DNA of 64,000 nucleotides, from contig NZ_FONT01000003.1 in assembly GCF_900113025.1 (NCBI RefSeq), positions 1 through 64,000 on the forward strand. Direction: 5' to 3'. The position numbers were made by a program, and so were the translations under genes. Below the pieces are notes generated by a model, which was not told where the DNA came from, searched no databases, and worked only from the letters and a program-made list of their open reading frames with translations. This stretch comes from Alteribacillus iranensis. GTDB lineage: Bacteria; Bacillota; Bacilli; Bacillales; Marinococcaceae. Of this stretch, positions 56,166-64,000 are shown piece after piece (the stretch's first letter is position 1; the number at the start of each line of letters is the position of its first letter).

Positions 56166-56295
56166 AACTTTTGTGAAAGGGTTAGCTGCGTCTTGCTCCA
56201 GGCACCATCGGCTTGAGATAGCTTCAACCCGCATTGTGGCGGTAAGCCTCCTCAGCAGGATCTAACGCTTGTCGTCGTTTTGCGCTTTTGTTCTT
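56166..56295. repeat. Dispersed intergenic repeat, copy C
   Basis: Shares with copy A the left border AACTTTTGTGAA, internal CTCCAGGC.CCATCGGCT, TTCAACC, GGCGGTAAGCCT and AACGCTTGTCG, and the right border GCGCTTTTGTTCTT. Slightly more decayed than copies A and B. The following 56296-56486 stretch has no gene I trust. Confidence 0.7.
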
Positions 56296-56486
56296 TTTCA
56301 GAGACCTTTTTGTGCAGTTCGCAGTAGAAAACGAGGAGAAATCCTTAAGAAAAAGGAACGAAATGGGTAGACAAACTAAGGAAGTTTATGAATCGATGCA
56401 TGTTTTATGCGGGGAGTCCATAGGTATAAATAAGGACACAAATGTGGTGGCAGAAAGATACCTTGGACGCTGGGAGGAATGTAACA

Positions 56487-57335
56487 TTGTTCTCGATAGG
56501 TTTTGAATGTGAAACGGATAGCGAAGCCGTCTTCCAATGGTTTTCTAACGAAAAGCAGGAATGGGAACAGAAAGGAATTCGAACTGGCTGCCTATATATA
56601 AATAGAAAAAAAATATGGTGGGATTTCTCTGGAACGGAGACAGAGTGGCAGGAAAGCATGCTTCCATACTTGGCCTCTTCTTTATGTGATTATTTAATCC
56701 AAAAACACGAGCTAAAATGGGTGAAACGATATATAGAACACGCTTTTTTATATAAAGAAGAATCACCGGCCATTACGGATATTGCCCATTCTCTGTTAGA
56801 AGGAGAAAGATTGGAAATACCGGAAGCTAATTTGTTGCAAAAAAGAAAACATTTTGTGTATAGAGAACTGCTTGAAGAAATTAAAGACCGTTCAGAAATT
56901 GCTTGGGCTCCTCTATTAACCTTTAGATTCGGCAACTACCATCATTTGTTGATGAAAGCTGCAGCGGCAGCTATTGATGAGTATAAATGGGAGCAAGAGT
57001 ATCAAACAATGGTAGAAGAATGTCGCCATTACCTCAAACATCATCTTCCGGTTTATTCAATGATCCATGTCCAATTAACGGATAAGCCTGTTTTTTTGAA
57101 TGAAAAAAAAGAGCCCATTGATCAATGGACAAGACTCCATTACTTAAAGCCAGCTCTTGTTTTTGAAAAAAGTTTGCCGTTTGAATATATGGTGGTCAGT
57201 CCTTTAGTCAGTTTCGCTCCTGACCTCCTCCATGTTTATACAGATATGGAAGAAGGGACTGTGGAAACGTTACGAATGATCTTTCAAGAGAACGTGATAG
57301 TTCACCCCATGAAGGAGTGGCCGCTGCCTTCCTAA
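56487..57335 (+). CDS. ytxC: Sporulation protein YtxC
   Basis: 282-aa protein of the YtxC family, conserved between dnaI and thrS in spore-formers; molecular function unknown. Start is placed at TTG 56487, 9 nt behind GGGAGG, giving a length close to B. subtilis YtxC (281). Helical N-terminal half (SSLCDYLIQKHELKWVKRYIEHAFLY near 75) and a conserved C-terminal block ending LPFEYMVVSPLVSFAPDLLHVYT (about 230). The in-frame ATG at 56442 would carry the RBS within the gene and is less likely. No signal peptide or membrane segment seen. Confidence 0.82.
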   Translation: MFSIGFECETDSEAVFQWFSNEKQEWEQKGIRTGCLYINRKKIWWDFSGTETEWQESMLPYLASSLCDYLIQKHELKWVKRYIEHAFLYKEESPAITDIAHSLLEGERLEIPEANLLQKRKHFVYRELLEEIKDRSEIAWAPLLTFRFGNYHHLLMKAAAAAIDEYKWEQEYQTMVEECRHYLKHHLPVYSMIHVQLTDKPVFLNEKKEPIDQWTRLHYLKPALVFEKSLPFEYMVVSPLVSFAPDLLHVYTDMEEGTVETLRMIFQENVIVHPMKEWPLPS

Positions 57336-57367
57336 TAGGGCATACGTATAAAGAAAAAGAATAGATC

Positions 57368-57396
57368 TTGATTTTTCAAGGGAATGTTTCTATAAT
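57368..57396 (+). promoter_or_regulatory. thrS promoter (sigma-A type)
   Basis: TTGATT (57368-57373) and TATAAT (57391-57396) with a 17-bp spacer, followed directly by the T-box leader (start near 57403). Confidence 0.8.
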
Positions 57397-57402
57397 TAGA
57401 TT

Positions 57403-57785
57403 CGTAAAGTATCTTACAACATGAAGAAGATGCGATGACGAGGACAAGAGAAGCAGTACACCTTTTACACAGAGAAGAAGGCCGCAGGCTGAGAGCCTTC
57501 CTGGAAGGGATTGCTATCTCACCACCTTTGAGCAGCAGCGAGGAAACGGTGAGCGGAATGAGTAGACGCAGCCAATGCTCCCTTACTAATCGTTGACGGA
57601 TGCCGGACGTTATCCCGGTTTTAAAGATCAGACATTCCTTATGCTGTGAGTAAGAAAGACAGTATAAGACAAACATAAGCTTTTGCCAAGAGACTTTAAT
57701 GGAAAGCTAAGATTTTTTTGTCTGAATTAGGGTGGAACCGCGTGTATTTAACGCCCCTTCGATGAGAAGGGGTGTTTTTTCTTTT
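57403..57785 (+). promoter_or_regulatory. T-box leader of thrS
   Basis: tRNA-sensing riboswitch that allows thrS transcription when tRNA-Thr is uncharged. The T-box core AGGGTGGAACCGCG is at 57729-57742 and the terminator stem GCCCCTTC/GAAGGGGT with T-run at 57752-57782. Stem I features are visible near 57425-57515 (GACGAGGACAAGAGAAGCAG on the 5' side, GCTGAGAGCC at the tip). A candidate threonine specifier ACC lies at 57521-57526 (ACCACC). The ACC reading is inferred from position and gene. Confidence 0.92.
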
Positions 57786-57818
57786 TGTAAAAATTATGAT
57801 AAGCAGGAGGAATTGTTG

Positions 57819-59756
57819 GTGGCTAATCAGGTAAATATTACATTCCCAGATGGAAACGTGAAATCGTTCGACGAAGGTGTGACGACGGAAGAAATCGCTT
57901 CTTCCATCAGCCCCGGTCTAAAGAAGCAGGCACTTGCCGGCAAGCTAAATGGGAAGTTGATTGATTTAAAAACACCTATTAAGGAAGACGGAGCAATTGA
58001 AATCATTACCCCCAAAAATGAAGAAGCTCTTGAAATATTACGTCATAGTACAGCTCACTTAATGGCACAAGCAATAAAAAGATTGTACAGCGACGTGAAA
58101 CTGGGGGTAGGCCCTGTGATTGAAAATGGGTTCTATTATGACATTGATATGCCTCATCAATTAACCCCGGAAGATTTACCAAAGATTGAAAAAGAAATGA
58201 AGAAGATCATGGATGAGAATTTGGAAATTGTAAGAGAAGAAGTAAGCCGGGAAGAGGCCAAACAGGAATATCGCGACCTAGGGGACGACCTGAAGTTAGA
58301 ACTCATTGACGATATCCCGGGAGATGAAAAGATATCGATTTACACCCAGGGAGAATTTTTTGATCTCTGTCGTGGCGTCCATGTACCAAGTACGGGGAAA
58401 CTGAAAAAATTTAAGCTCTTGAATATTTCTGGTGCTTATTGGCGTGGTGACAGCAATAATAAAATGCTTCAACGTATATATGGAACAGCTTTCTTTAAAC
58501 AATCAGATGTAGACGAGTATTTAAGATTACGTGAAGAAGCGAAAGAACGAGATCATCGTAAGCTTGGGAAAGAGCTTGATATCTTTGCGCTGAATCAAAA
58601 GGTGGGACAAGGTCTTCCGCTCTGGTTGCCAAAAGGCGCGACCATTCGACGTACCATTGAGCGCTACATTGTTGACTTAGAAGAACGACTTGGTTACGAC
58701 CATGTTTATACACCAGTGCTAGGGAGCTCTGAACTTTACAAGACATCTGGCCATTGGGGACATTATCAGGATGACATGTTTCCACCGATGGAGATGGACA
58801 ATGAAACTCTAGTCATTCGCCCAATGAATTGCCCTCATCATATGATGGTGTATAAAAGCCAGATGCATAGCTATCGCAATCTGCCTGTGCGAATTGCTGA
58901 ACTTGGATTAATGCACCGTTATGAGAAATCAGGTGCGTTGGCCGGGCTGCAACGTGTTCGTGCTATGACACTTAATGACGCGCACATTTTCGCTCGCCCC
59001 GACCAATTAAAAGAAGAATTTATCCGAGTGGTTGAATTAATTCAGCATGTTTACAAAGATTTTGGCCTTGAAGATTATTATTTCCGTTTGTCTTACCGGG
59101 ATCCGGAAGATAAAGAAAAATACGTGGATGACGATGAAATGTGGAACAAGGCTCAGTCGATGCTTAAAGAAGCGATGGACGACATGGGTGTTGATTATGT
59201 AGAAGCTGAAGGAGAAGCTGCTTTTTATGGACCAAAGCTTGATGTTCAGGTAAAAACAGCTCTCGGTAAAGATGAAACATTATCCACAGCACAGCTGGAT
59301 TTCCATATGCCGGAACGTTTTGATCTCACGTATATCGGTGAAGATGGACAAGAGCACCGACCAGTTGTTATCCACCGTGGAATCGTTTCGACAATGGAAC
59401 GTTTTATTGCTTTCTTAATCGAGGAATACAAGGGGGCATTTCCAACGTGGCTGGCTCCTGTCCAGGTAAAAGTTATTCCTGTGTCTGCTCAAGCACATTT
59501 AGATTACGCTCGTAAAGTAGAAGATGACCTCCGTAAAGCAGGAGTACGTGTGGAAACAGATGTCCGTGACGAAAAGATAGGTTATAAAATCCGAGAGGCT
59601 CAAACGAAAAAAATACCTTATATGCTCATTTTAGGTGATAAAGAGATTGAAGAAGAAGCTGTTAATGTTCGTCGCTATGGCCAACAGGAATCAAAATCCG
59701 TTTCGTTACGTGATTTTATCCAAGAGATACAAGAAGAAATCAATGATCATCAGTAA
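57819..59756 (+). CDS. thrS: Threonyl-tRNA synthetase
   Basis: Class II aminoacyl-tRNA synthetase, 645 aa. TGS domain (1-62), editing domain with HSTAHLMAQ (about 71; HxxxH), class II core with [15 protein letters not shown] (about 330, zinc Cys) and [11 protein letters not shown] (motif 2 area), [13 protein letters not shown] (motif 3, about 535), and anticodon-binding domain (about 545-645). GTG start at 57819 is chosen because AGGAGG sits 8 nt before it; the longer open frame from 57732 lies within the T-box. Expression should respond to threonine starvation through the T-box. An alternative TTG at 57816 cannot be excluded. Confidence 0.96.
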   Translation: MANQVNITFPDGNVKSFDEGVTTEEIASSISPGLKKQALAGKLNGKLIDLKTPIKEDGAIEIITPKNEEALEILRHSTAHLMAQAIKRLYSDVKLGVGPVIENGFYYDIDMPHQLTPEDLPKIEKEMKKIMDENLEIVREEVSREEAKQEYRDLGDDLKLELIDDIPGDEKISIYTQGEFFDLCRGVHVPSTGKLKKFKLLNISGAYWRGDSNNKMLQRIYGTAFFKQSDVDEYLRLREEAKERDHRKLGKELDIFALNQKVGQGLPLWLPKGATIRRTIERYIVDLEERLGYDHVYTPVLGSSELYKTSGHWGHYQDDMFPPMEMDNETLVIRPMNCPHHMMVYKSQMHSYRNLPVRIAELGLMHRYEKSGALAGLQRVRAMTLNDAHIFARPDQLKEEFIRVVELIQHVYKDFGLEDYYFRLSYRDPEDKEKYVDDDEMWNKAQSMLKEAMDDMGVDYVEAEGEAAFYGPKLDVQVKTALGKDETLSTAQLDFHMPERFDLTYIGEDGQEHRPVVIHRGIVSTMERFIAFLIEEYKGAFPTWLAPVQVKVIPVSAQAHLDYARKVEDDLRKAGVRVETDVRDEKIGYKIREAQTKKIPYMLILGDKEIEEEAVNVRRYGQQESKSVSLRDFIQEIQEEINDHQ

Positions 59757-59800
59757 AACGAAGTCGTTTAAGAAGCTTCATTTCCTATCAGGGTGGGAAG

Positions 59801-59829
59801 TTGACAGAGACGCAGACGTATGATACAGT
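59801..59829 (+). promoter_or_regulatory. infC operon promoter
   Basis: Consensus TTGACA (59801-59806), 17-bp spacer, and an extended -10 TGATACAGT (TACAGT at 59824-59829). Start near 59836. Confidence 0.7.
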
Positions 59830-59835
59830 TGTTTA

Positions 59836-59987
59836 GTGATCAAATACTAAAACCAACGCAAGCAGAAGCGCCCGCTTCTCACCTGATCGACGCACATAGC
59901 TGTTGGCAGGTAGGATGGTAATTATTTAATTATCGGAATGACGATGATAAATACCAGTGGGCGCCTTATGTGCGCCCGCTTTTTTTG
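59836..59987 (+). promoter_or_regulatory. L20-type leader of infC-rpmI-rplT
   Basis: About 150 nt of structured leader ending in a terminator: AGTGGGCGC (59956-59964) with GCGCCCGCT (59972-59980) and seven T's. In Bacillus, ribosomal protein L20 binds such a leader and causes early termination, limiting the operon (established). Identity is inferred from position, length and the terminator in front of infC. Confidence 0.72.
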
Positions 59988-60066
59988 TGCCTGGAAGCAC
60001 AACTGCTGTCGGAGGGGCAGCATCAACTGCTTAGCTTGGGTTTGTAAATTTATTTGGAGGTGGCTC

Positions 60067-60606
60067 ATTATTCGTAAAGACATGAAGGTGAATGATGGAA
60101 TCCGTGCGCGTGAGGTTCGTCTTATTGACGCAAATGGCGACCAGCTTGGTGTGAAATCAAGAAATGAAGCGCTGGATTTGGCTCAAAAAGCTAACCTAGA
60201 TTTAGTGTTAGTGGCTCCCAATGCGAAGCCTCCTGTATGCCGTATTATGGACTACGGGAAATATCGGTATGAACAGCAGAAGAAAGATAAAGAGGCTCGA
60301 AAGAAACAAAAAGTTATTAACGTTAAGGAAGTGCGCCTGAGCCCGAACATCGAAGAGCACGACTTTAATACAAAGTTACGTAATGCACGTAAATTCCTCT
60401 CTAAAGGGGATAAGGTGAAAGCAGCGATTCGTTTCCGCGGCCGAATGATTACTCACTCTGAAATCGGGAGAGATGTGTTAGAACGTCTTGCGAAGGAATG
60501 TGAGGATATTGCTGCAGTAGAAACGAAGCCGAAAATGGAAGGCCGCAGTATGTTTTTAATGTTGGCCCCTAAAGCGGACAAAGAGACGAAAGATGACAAA
60601 CAGTAA
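60067..60606 (+). CDS. infC: Translation initiation factor IF-3, AUU start
   Basis: Binds the 30S subunit, prevents 70S association and checks initiator tRNA and start codon. 179 aa with the N-domain ([17 protein letters not shown]), the [14 protein letters not shown] hinge (about 58-71) and C-domain ([18 protein letters not shown], about 88). The start is ATT at 60067: GGAGG ends 6 nt upstream, and the product [10 protein letters not shown] aligns with other IF-3 proteins. The first in-frame ATG (60082) would remove five residues. AUU starts on infC are a known self-regulation device because IF-3 rejects them. Confidence 0.93.
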   Translation: MIRKDMKVNDGIRAREVRLIDANGDQLGVKSRNEALDLAQKANLDLVLVAPNAKPPVCRIMDYGKYRYEQQKKDKEARKKQKVINVKEVRLSPNIEEHDFNTKLRNARKFLSKGDKVKAAIRFRGRMITHSEIGRDVLERLAKECEDIAAVETKPKMEGRSMFLMLAPKADKETKDDKQ

Positions 60607-60624
60607 ATAAGGAGGAACACATCT

Positions 60625-60822
60625 ATGCCAAAAATGAAGACGCACAGAGGTGCAGCAAAACGATTTAAAAGAACAGGTTCAGGCAAATTAAAGCGCAGCC
60701 ATGCGTACACTAGTCACTTGTTTGCTAACAAGTCTCAGAAGCAGAAACGTCACCTTCGCAAGCAAGCAATGGTTGATAACTCAGATTTCAAGCGTATCAA
60801 AAACTTAATGCCAAACGACTAA
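60625..60822 (+). CDS. rpmI: 50S ribosomal protein L35
   Basis: 65-aa basic large-subunit protein, [20 protein letters not shown] at the start and KNLMPND at the end, as in other Bacilli. ATG 60625 behind AAGGAGG, 18 bp after infC; part of infC-rpmI-rplT. Confidence 0.97.
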   Translation: MPKMKTHRGAAKRFKRTGSGKLKRSHAYTSHLFANKSQKQKRHLRKQAMVDNSDFKRIKNLMPND

Positions 60823-60850
60823 TTTAACGAACATGAAGGAGGGATAGACG

Positions 60851-61207
60851 ATGGCAAGAGTTAAAGGCGGGTATGTTACACGTCGTCGTCGTAATAGAAT
60901 ACTGAAACTAGCAAAAGGATACAGAGGTTCAAAACACAGCCTGTTTAAAACAGCGAATCAACAAGTGATGAAGTCACTTCAATATGCTTACCGTGACCGT
61001 CGTCAACGTAAGCGTGACTTCCGTAAACTGTGGATCACAAGAATTAATGCTGCTGCTCGCATGAACGGACTTTCATACAGCCGTCTTATGTACGGATTGA
61101 AGCAAGCGGACATTCAAATGAATCGAAAAATGCTTGCGGATCTCGCTGTAAATGACGAAAAAGGTTTTGCTGAATTAGCTGAAAAGGCGAAAGCGAATCT
61201 TAAGTAA
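60851..61207 (+). CDS. rplT: 50S ribosomal protein L20
   Basis: 118-aa 23S rRNA-binding assembly protein and, in Bacillus, the repressor of its own operon through the leader. [23 protein letters not shown] basic extension at the start, then the globular part with [17 protein letters not shown] (about 75). ATG 60851 behind GAAGGAGGG, 28 bp after rpmI. Confidence 0.98.
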   Translation: MARVKGGYVTRRRRNRILKLAKGYRGSKHSLFKTANQQVMKSLQYAYRDRRQRKRDFRKLWITRINAAARMNGLSYSRLMYGLKQADIQMNRKMLADLAVNDEKGFAELAEKAKANLK

Positions 61208-61411
61208 TAAAATATACACTGTTGTCTAAGAGGTTGTTCAGTGAAGAGGCAGAGATGAATACAGATAAGTGCAGATCCTATCTCTTAGGAGAGCATAGGT
61301 GTTGAGGCCGCAAAGCGAGTACGTGTTAGGGAAGAGAAAACCTATGATAAAAGCGTCCGCACCATCTGTTTCTGTATATAAACAGCAGCGCATCGGACAA
61401 CAGGAAACATG
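61208..61411 (+). ncRNA. Structured 3' region or candidate small RNA after rplT
   Basis: 204 bp without an ORF between rplT and the terminator at 61412. CCTATCTC (61277-61284) can pair with GAG-AGC-ATAGG (61289-61299), but CATAGGT (61294-61300) is also a perfect match for ACCTATG (61340-61346), so the two helices exclude each other. A further nested stem is GTCCG/CGGAC (61355-61359 with 61394-61398) enclosing CTGTTT/AAACAG. In B. subtilis ysdA lies here, as I recall. I do not recognise a known RNA family; it may simply be a folded 3' UTR. Confidence 0.4.
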
Positions 61412-61456
61412 AATCAGGCCTGGGGGAATAGCTTATTTCTCCAGGCCTGATTTCTT
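61412..61456. terminator. Bidirectional terminator rplT/ysdB
   Basis: AATCAGGCCTGG (61412-61423) and CCAGGCCTGATT (61441-61452) pair perfectly over 12 bp and are followed by TCTTATTTATT. It closes the infC operon and the convergent ysdB. Confidence 0.88.
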
Positions 61457-61847
61457 ATTTATTCTTCGTTGTTTCAATAAATTCTTTCACAGGGCTTTCC
61501 CATTCCAGTCTGGCATTCGGGTAATACCTTTGAATCTCTCTTTCTAAAAAGCGGAAGTCACGCACCTCTAATCCTTGCAAATGGTGTTTGTTTTTTACCC
61601 AAATGGTTATAGCTACAACATCAAATGACTTCTCTGTCGTTCCTAAGGATTTTTTTCCTTCAAACATGACACCCTTATAAGTGATTAGAAAATTCTTTTT
61701 TACATTTTTCGGTTCATCAAAAAAATAAAATTGCTTTTTTTCATGTGCCAGTTCAAGCTTACGTTTGGGATTCAGAATATATTTAATGACCGCGTATATT
61801 AAGATAATTAGTGCGATTAGAATTAAAAGACGAAACAAAAGCGCCAT
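61455..61847 (-). CDS. ysdB: YsdB family membrane-anchored protein
   Basis: 130-aa protein with one N-terminal membrane segment (about 3-22, LLFRLLILIALIILIYAVIKY) and a soluble domain with conserved LAHEKKQFYFFDEPKNVKKNFLITYKGVMFEGKK and VWVKNKHHL-type stretches. Equivalent to B. subtilis YsdB, reported there as a sigma-W regulon member; I did not find a convincing sigma-W promoter (TGAAAC-16-CGTA) here. ATG 61847 behind GAGAGGGGA. Function unknown. Confidence 0.85.
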   Translation of the reverse strand: MALLFRLLILIALIILIYAVIKYILNPKRKLELAHEKKQFYFFDEPKNVKKNFLITYKGVMFEGKKSLGTTEKSFDVVAITIWVKNKHHLQGLEVRDFRFLEREIQRYYPNARLEWESPVKEFIETTKNK

Positions 61848-61923
61848 GTATGATCCCCTCTCTTTACGTCACTTCTTGTTAGTTACATTGTAATAGAAAA
61901 TGACTCAGAAGGGAAAAGATAAT

Positions 61924-62403
61924 ATGAAACAACTATATTCTATTCAGAAGCAATTGGATGATCGCATCTTACAAAAACACCAATTGAGACGGGATGACCT
62001 GTTTTTTGAAAAAGTACTTGCTTTGTTGACAGAGGTGGGAGAACTTGCAAACGAGACGCGTTGCTTTAAATTTTGGAGCAACAAACCTGCTTCTGAAAAA
62101 CCTGTGATATTGGAAGAGTACGTGGATGGTATCCATTTTATTCTCTCTCTTGGGATAGACGGAGGCTGGGAAGAAACTCCAGATGAGCCTGTGGAAAGTA
62201 ACATATCGTGGACAGAGCAATTTATCCGCGTCCACCAAGAAATTATGAACTTCCAACAAGAGCCCGGAAAAGAGAGGTTTTTGACAGTGTTCCGTGAGTA
62301 CTTACAATTAGGAAAACAACTAGGGTTTACTATGGAAGAAATAGAAACGGCCTATTATTCGAAAAATAAAATGAATCATAAGAGACAAATAGAAGGATAT
62401 TAA
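61924..62403 (+). CDS. dUTP diphosphatase, dimeric all-alpha NTP-pyrophosphatase
   Basis: 159-aa protein of the dimeric dUTPase (all-alpha NTP-PPase) family, hydrolysing dUTP to dUMP and pyrophosphate and keeping uracil out of DNA. The metal motif is ExxE in LTEVGELANETRCFKFW (about 30-46) with the second acidic pair in EEYVDGIHFILSLGID (about 58-73). ATG 61924 is used, with AGAAGGGA upstream; the in-frame ATG at 61900 has no RBS. It sits between ysdB and ysdC. Family assignment is from motifs; dCTP/dUTP specificity is inferred. Confidence 0.85.
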   Translation: MKQLYSIQKQLDDRILQKHQLRRDDLFFEKVLALLTEVGELANETRCFKFWSNKPASEKPVILEEYVDGIHFILSLGIDGGWEETPDEPVESNISWTEQFIRVHQEIMNFQQEPGKERFLTVFREYLQLGKQLGFTMEEIETAYYSKNKMNHKRQIEGY

Positions 62404-62514
62404 AGGAAGAACAAAGAAATAATGGTAGCGGTACGGTTCGAAGCATTTGATTATTTTAGCGTTGTCATTCTACAATAAAGAAATAGCAATGGAACATTAA
62501 AGGAGGAGTATACA

Positions 62515-63600
62515 TTGGCAGAAATGGATCAAACACTTACTATGCTTAAAGAACTAACAGATGCTAAAGGTATTCCAGGTAATGAGAAAGAGCCGCGTGA
62601 AATAATGAATAAACATATCTCTCCGTTTGCTGATGAGATGACGACTGATAATCTTGGCAGCTTGATTGCAAAGAAAACAGGAAAAGCTGGCGGGCCAAAA
62701 GTAATGATCACGGGCCACCTCGATGAAATCGGCTTTATGATTACCCATATTGACGAGAAAGGTTTTTTGAAGTTTGAGACAGTTGGTGGCTGGTGGAGTC
62801 AGGTGATGCTTGCACAACGCGTGACGATCATGACTAGGAAAGGCAATATAGTAGGTGTGATTGGCTCAAAACCTCCTCATATTTTGCCGGCAGATCAACG
62901 GAAAAAAGCAGTGGAAATTAAAGACATGTTCATTGATATAGGTGCTTCCAGCAGAGAAGAGGCTGAAGAGTTTGGAGTCCGTCCAGGAGATTCAGTGGTT
63001 CCAATTTGTGATTTTACAGTGATGAATAATGAGAAGCTGTTAATGGCGAAAGCGTGGGATAATCGAATTGGCTGCGCTATTGCCATTGAAGTGCTAAGAA
63101 GACTGGAAAATGAAACTCACTCCAATGAAGTGTATGGAGTAGGAGCTGTACAAGAAGAAGTCGGATTACGTGGTGCGAAAACGGCAGCTCATAAAATCCA
63201 ACCTGATATTGGTTTTGCAGTAGATGTGGGAATAGCAGGTGACACACCTGGAATCTCCGATAATGATGCTACTGCGGAGATAGGAAAAGGCCCTCAGATT
63301 TTGGTGTACGACCGTTCCATGGTGTCTCATAAAGGGCTTCGCGATTTTGTAACGGACATTGCAGATAAACACAATATTCCTTATCAGTTTGAGGCCATGA
63401 GCGGAGGTGGAACAGACGCCGGTTCCATTCATCTTTCTGGTGACGGAGTACCAACGTTAGCAATCACAGTTCCTACTCGTTATATTCACACTCATGCTGC
63501 TATTCTCCACCGTGATGATTTTGAAAATGCAGTTCAATTACTAGTGGAAGTGACGAAATCTCTAGATGAAGAAAAGGTAAAACAAATCACGTTTGATTAA
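62515..63600 (+). CDS. ysdC: M42 family aminopeptidase YsdC
   Basis: Zinc/cobalt aminopeptidase or endoglucanase-like protein of peptidase family M42, which forms tetrahedral oligomers. 361 aa. Metal ligands: H68/D70 in [10 protein letters not shown] in AWDNRIGCA (about 182), the EE pair in QEEVGLRGA (about 214), D in AVDVGIAGD (about 238), and H in [11 protein letters not shown] (about 322). GGGTDAG lies near 301. TTG start at 62515 behind GGAGGAG. Monocistronic with a terminator. Cellular peptides are the likely substrate; the physiological role is not known. Confidence 0.93.
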   Translation: MAEMDQTLTMLKELTDAKGIPGNEKEPREIMNKHISPFADEMTTDNLGSLIAKKTGKAGGPKVMITGHLDEIGFMITHIDEKGFLKFETVGGWWSQVMLAQRVTIMTRKGNIVGVIGSKPPHILPADQRKKAVEIKDMFIDIGASSREEAEEFGVRPGDSVVPICDFTVMNNEKLLMAKAWDNRIGCAIAIEVLRRLENETHSNEVYGVGAVQEEVGLRGAKTAAHKIQPDIGFAVDVGIAGDTPGISDNDATAEIGKGPQILVYDRSMVSHKGLRDFVTDIADKHNIPYQFEAMSGGGTDAGSIHLSGDGVPTLAITVPTRYIHTHAAILHRDDFENAVQLLVEVTKSLDEEKVKQITFD

Positions 63601-63604
63601 AAAG

Positions 63605-63656
63605 AAGGGGCTGGTAACAAAAGGTCATCACACATGACCTTTTGACAGCCCTTTTA
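63605..63656 (+). terminator. ysdC terminator
   Basis: GGGCTG pairs with CAGCCC and, inside, AAAAGGTCAT (63619-63628) with ATGACCTTTT (63634-63643), then TTTT. It shares this core with the terminator at 247-297. Confidence 0.82.
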
Positions 63657-63854
63657 ACGTATTTAAAATGGGTGTATTCAGAATGTAGCACGAAGCGTCA
63701 TCCATTTTTCAGCGTATCCGAACGATATCTTAAGAACTCCGCGGTCTGTGGAACCGCGGCAATGCTTACCACCCTGTTACGCGCTACTCTCACAGAAATA
63801 AGCTTGCACTTTTTTTGGGCCGTGTAAGGATACGTATTGTCCAAAAGAGGCTCT
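63657..63854. other. Intergenic region ysdC/sspI
   Basis: About 200 bp between a plus-strand terminator and the 3' end of minus-strand sspI. It contains two CCGCGG hexamers (63739-63744 and 63754-63759) that can pair with each other. No ORF here looks real and no T-tailed sspI terminator is obvious. Confidence 0.4.
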
Positions 63855-64000
63855 CTATGAATTTAACCCTTGTGCTATTTCAGAGATCACCTTATCTTTT
63901 TCATTCTCATCTGCTTGGCTCCAAAATACTTCAAAGAGAACCCCTAGACCCGGGAGCATTTTCTCTTCGCCACTTTGAATGGCATCTTGAATAGTCGCCT
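63855..64000 (-). CDS. sspI: Small acid-soluble spore protein SspI, 3' part
   Basis: Partial gene running off the right edge; its start lies outside. The last 47 residues read [20 protein letters not shown] followed by [16 protein letters not shown] and end AQGLNS. The [15 protein letters not shown] block is characteristic of the SspI family of minor small acid-soluble spore proteins, made in the forespore. Its neighbour ysdC is also its neighbour in B. subtilis. Stop codon TAG at 63855-63857 on the minus strand. Confidence 0.9.
   Translation of the reverse strand, partial: ATIQDAIQSGEEKMLPGLGVLFEVFWSQADENEKDKVISEIAQGLNS

Noticed and set aside
56288-56506. Open frame of 72 codons before ytxC
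   Set aside because: Begins in the right border of repeat copy C and runs out of frame over the ytxC RBS and start; no RBS of its own.
61848-61900. Sigma-W promoter before ysdB
   Set aside because: TGTAAC and CGTA occur on the minus strand but only 13 bp apart instead of 16-17.
63739-63790. Minus-strand T-box-like string (AGGGTGGTAA then CCGCGG)
   Set aside because: The core is interrupted compared with AGGGTGGNACCGCG, and no minus-strand gene follows it (ysdC is on the plus strand). Probably chance; a decayed leader cannot be excluded.
63642-63827. Open frame of 61 codons after ysdC
   Set aside because: Starts in the ysdC terminator and has no RBS or protein-like composition.

Overview
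The window looks like core chromosome of a moderately halophilic, endospore-forming member of the Bacillaceae. Halobacillus, Salimicrobium, Pontibacillus or Thalassobacillus would all fit, but the genus is an inference and cannot be proved by eye. Gene order follows, almost gene for gene, the Bacillus subtilis block that runs from rpsD through ezrA, argGH, dnaE, pfkA-pyk, citZ-icd-mdh, phoPR, polA, gapB, dnaB-dnaI, thrS and infC-rpmI-rplT to ysdC and sspI (compared from memory). Spore formation is supported by sspI, ytrH-ytrI, ytfJ (gerW family), ytaF and ytxC. A BCCT-type osmolyte transporter at the left edge fits life in salt.

Layout. 1-3.4 kb: an intergenic repeat, a BCCT transporter and a DHA2-type MFS exporter (the most accessory part). 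3.5-8.9 kb: rpsD with a likely S4-binding leader, a free-methionine-sulfoxide reductase, refZ, hisJ, ezrA and an unrecognised acidic membrane protein. 9-17 kb: the cysteine desulfurase-thiI pair for tRNA thiolation, an amidohydrolase, sppA-yteJ, ytfI-ytfJ and ytxK. 17.5-27.3 kb: argGH behind ArgR-like boxes, a universal stress protein with a sigma-B-type promoter, an SDR enzyme, a small secreted protein, ytkL, ytoI, ytpI, nrnA and ytrHI. 27.5-46.6 kb: dnaE, then central metabolism (malic enzyme ytsJ, accDA, pfkA, pyk, citZ, icd, mdh) and the phoPR two-component system followed by hflK-hflC. 46.8-64 kb: polA-mutM-ytaF-coaE, gapB behind twin CcpN-type operators, nrdR-dnaB-dnaI, ytxC, a T-box-controlled thrS, the infC-rpmI-rplT operon behind an L20-type leader, ysdB, a dimeric dUTPase, the M42 peptidase ysdC and the 3' part of sspI.

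The genes fall into familiar teams: replication initiation and repair (dnaB, dnaI, dnaE, polA, mutM), glycolysis/gluconeogenesis and the oxidative TCA branch, malonyl-CoA supply, division (ezrA, refZ), phosphate sensing, and translation. RNA-level control is prominent (S4 leader, threonyl T-box, L20 leader). Compared with B. subtilis, several genes expected inside the block are missing (sspA, tpx, ackA, speD, ysdA), while hflKC and a few small unknown genes are present.

I saw no tRNA or rRNA gene, CRISPR array, transposase, prophage or defence island. I did not find a convincing new multi-gene system. The observations most worth checking are small: a candidate structured RNA after rplT with mutually exclusive pairings, a hairpin that masks the ribosome binding site of the BCCT transporter, the twin CcpN-type operators of gapB, a sigma-B promoter on the stress-protein gene, and two unrecognised small membrane/secreted proteins. 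All numbers come from reading the sequence by eye; no search or folding program was run.
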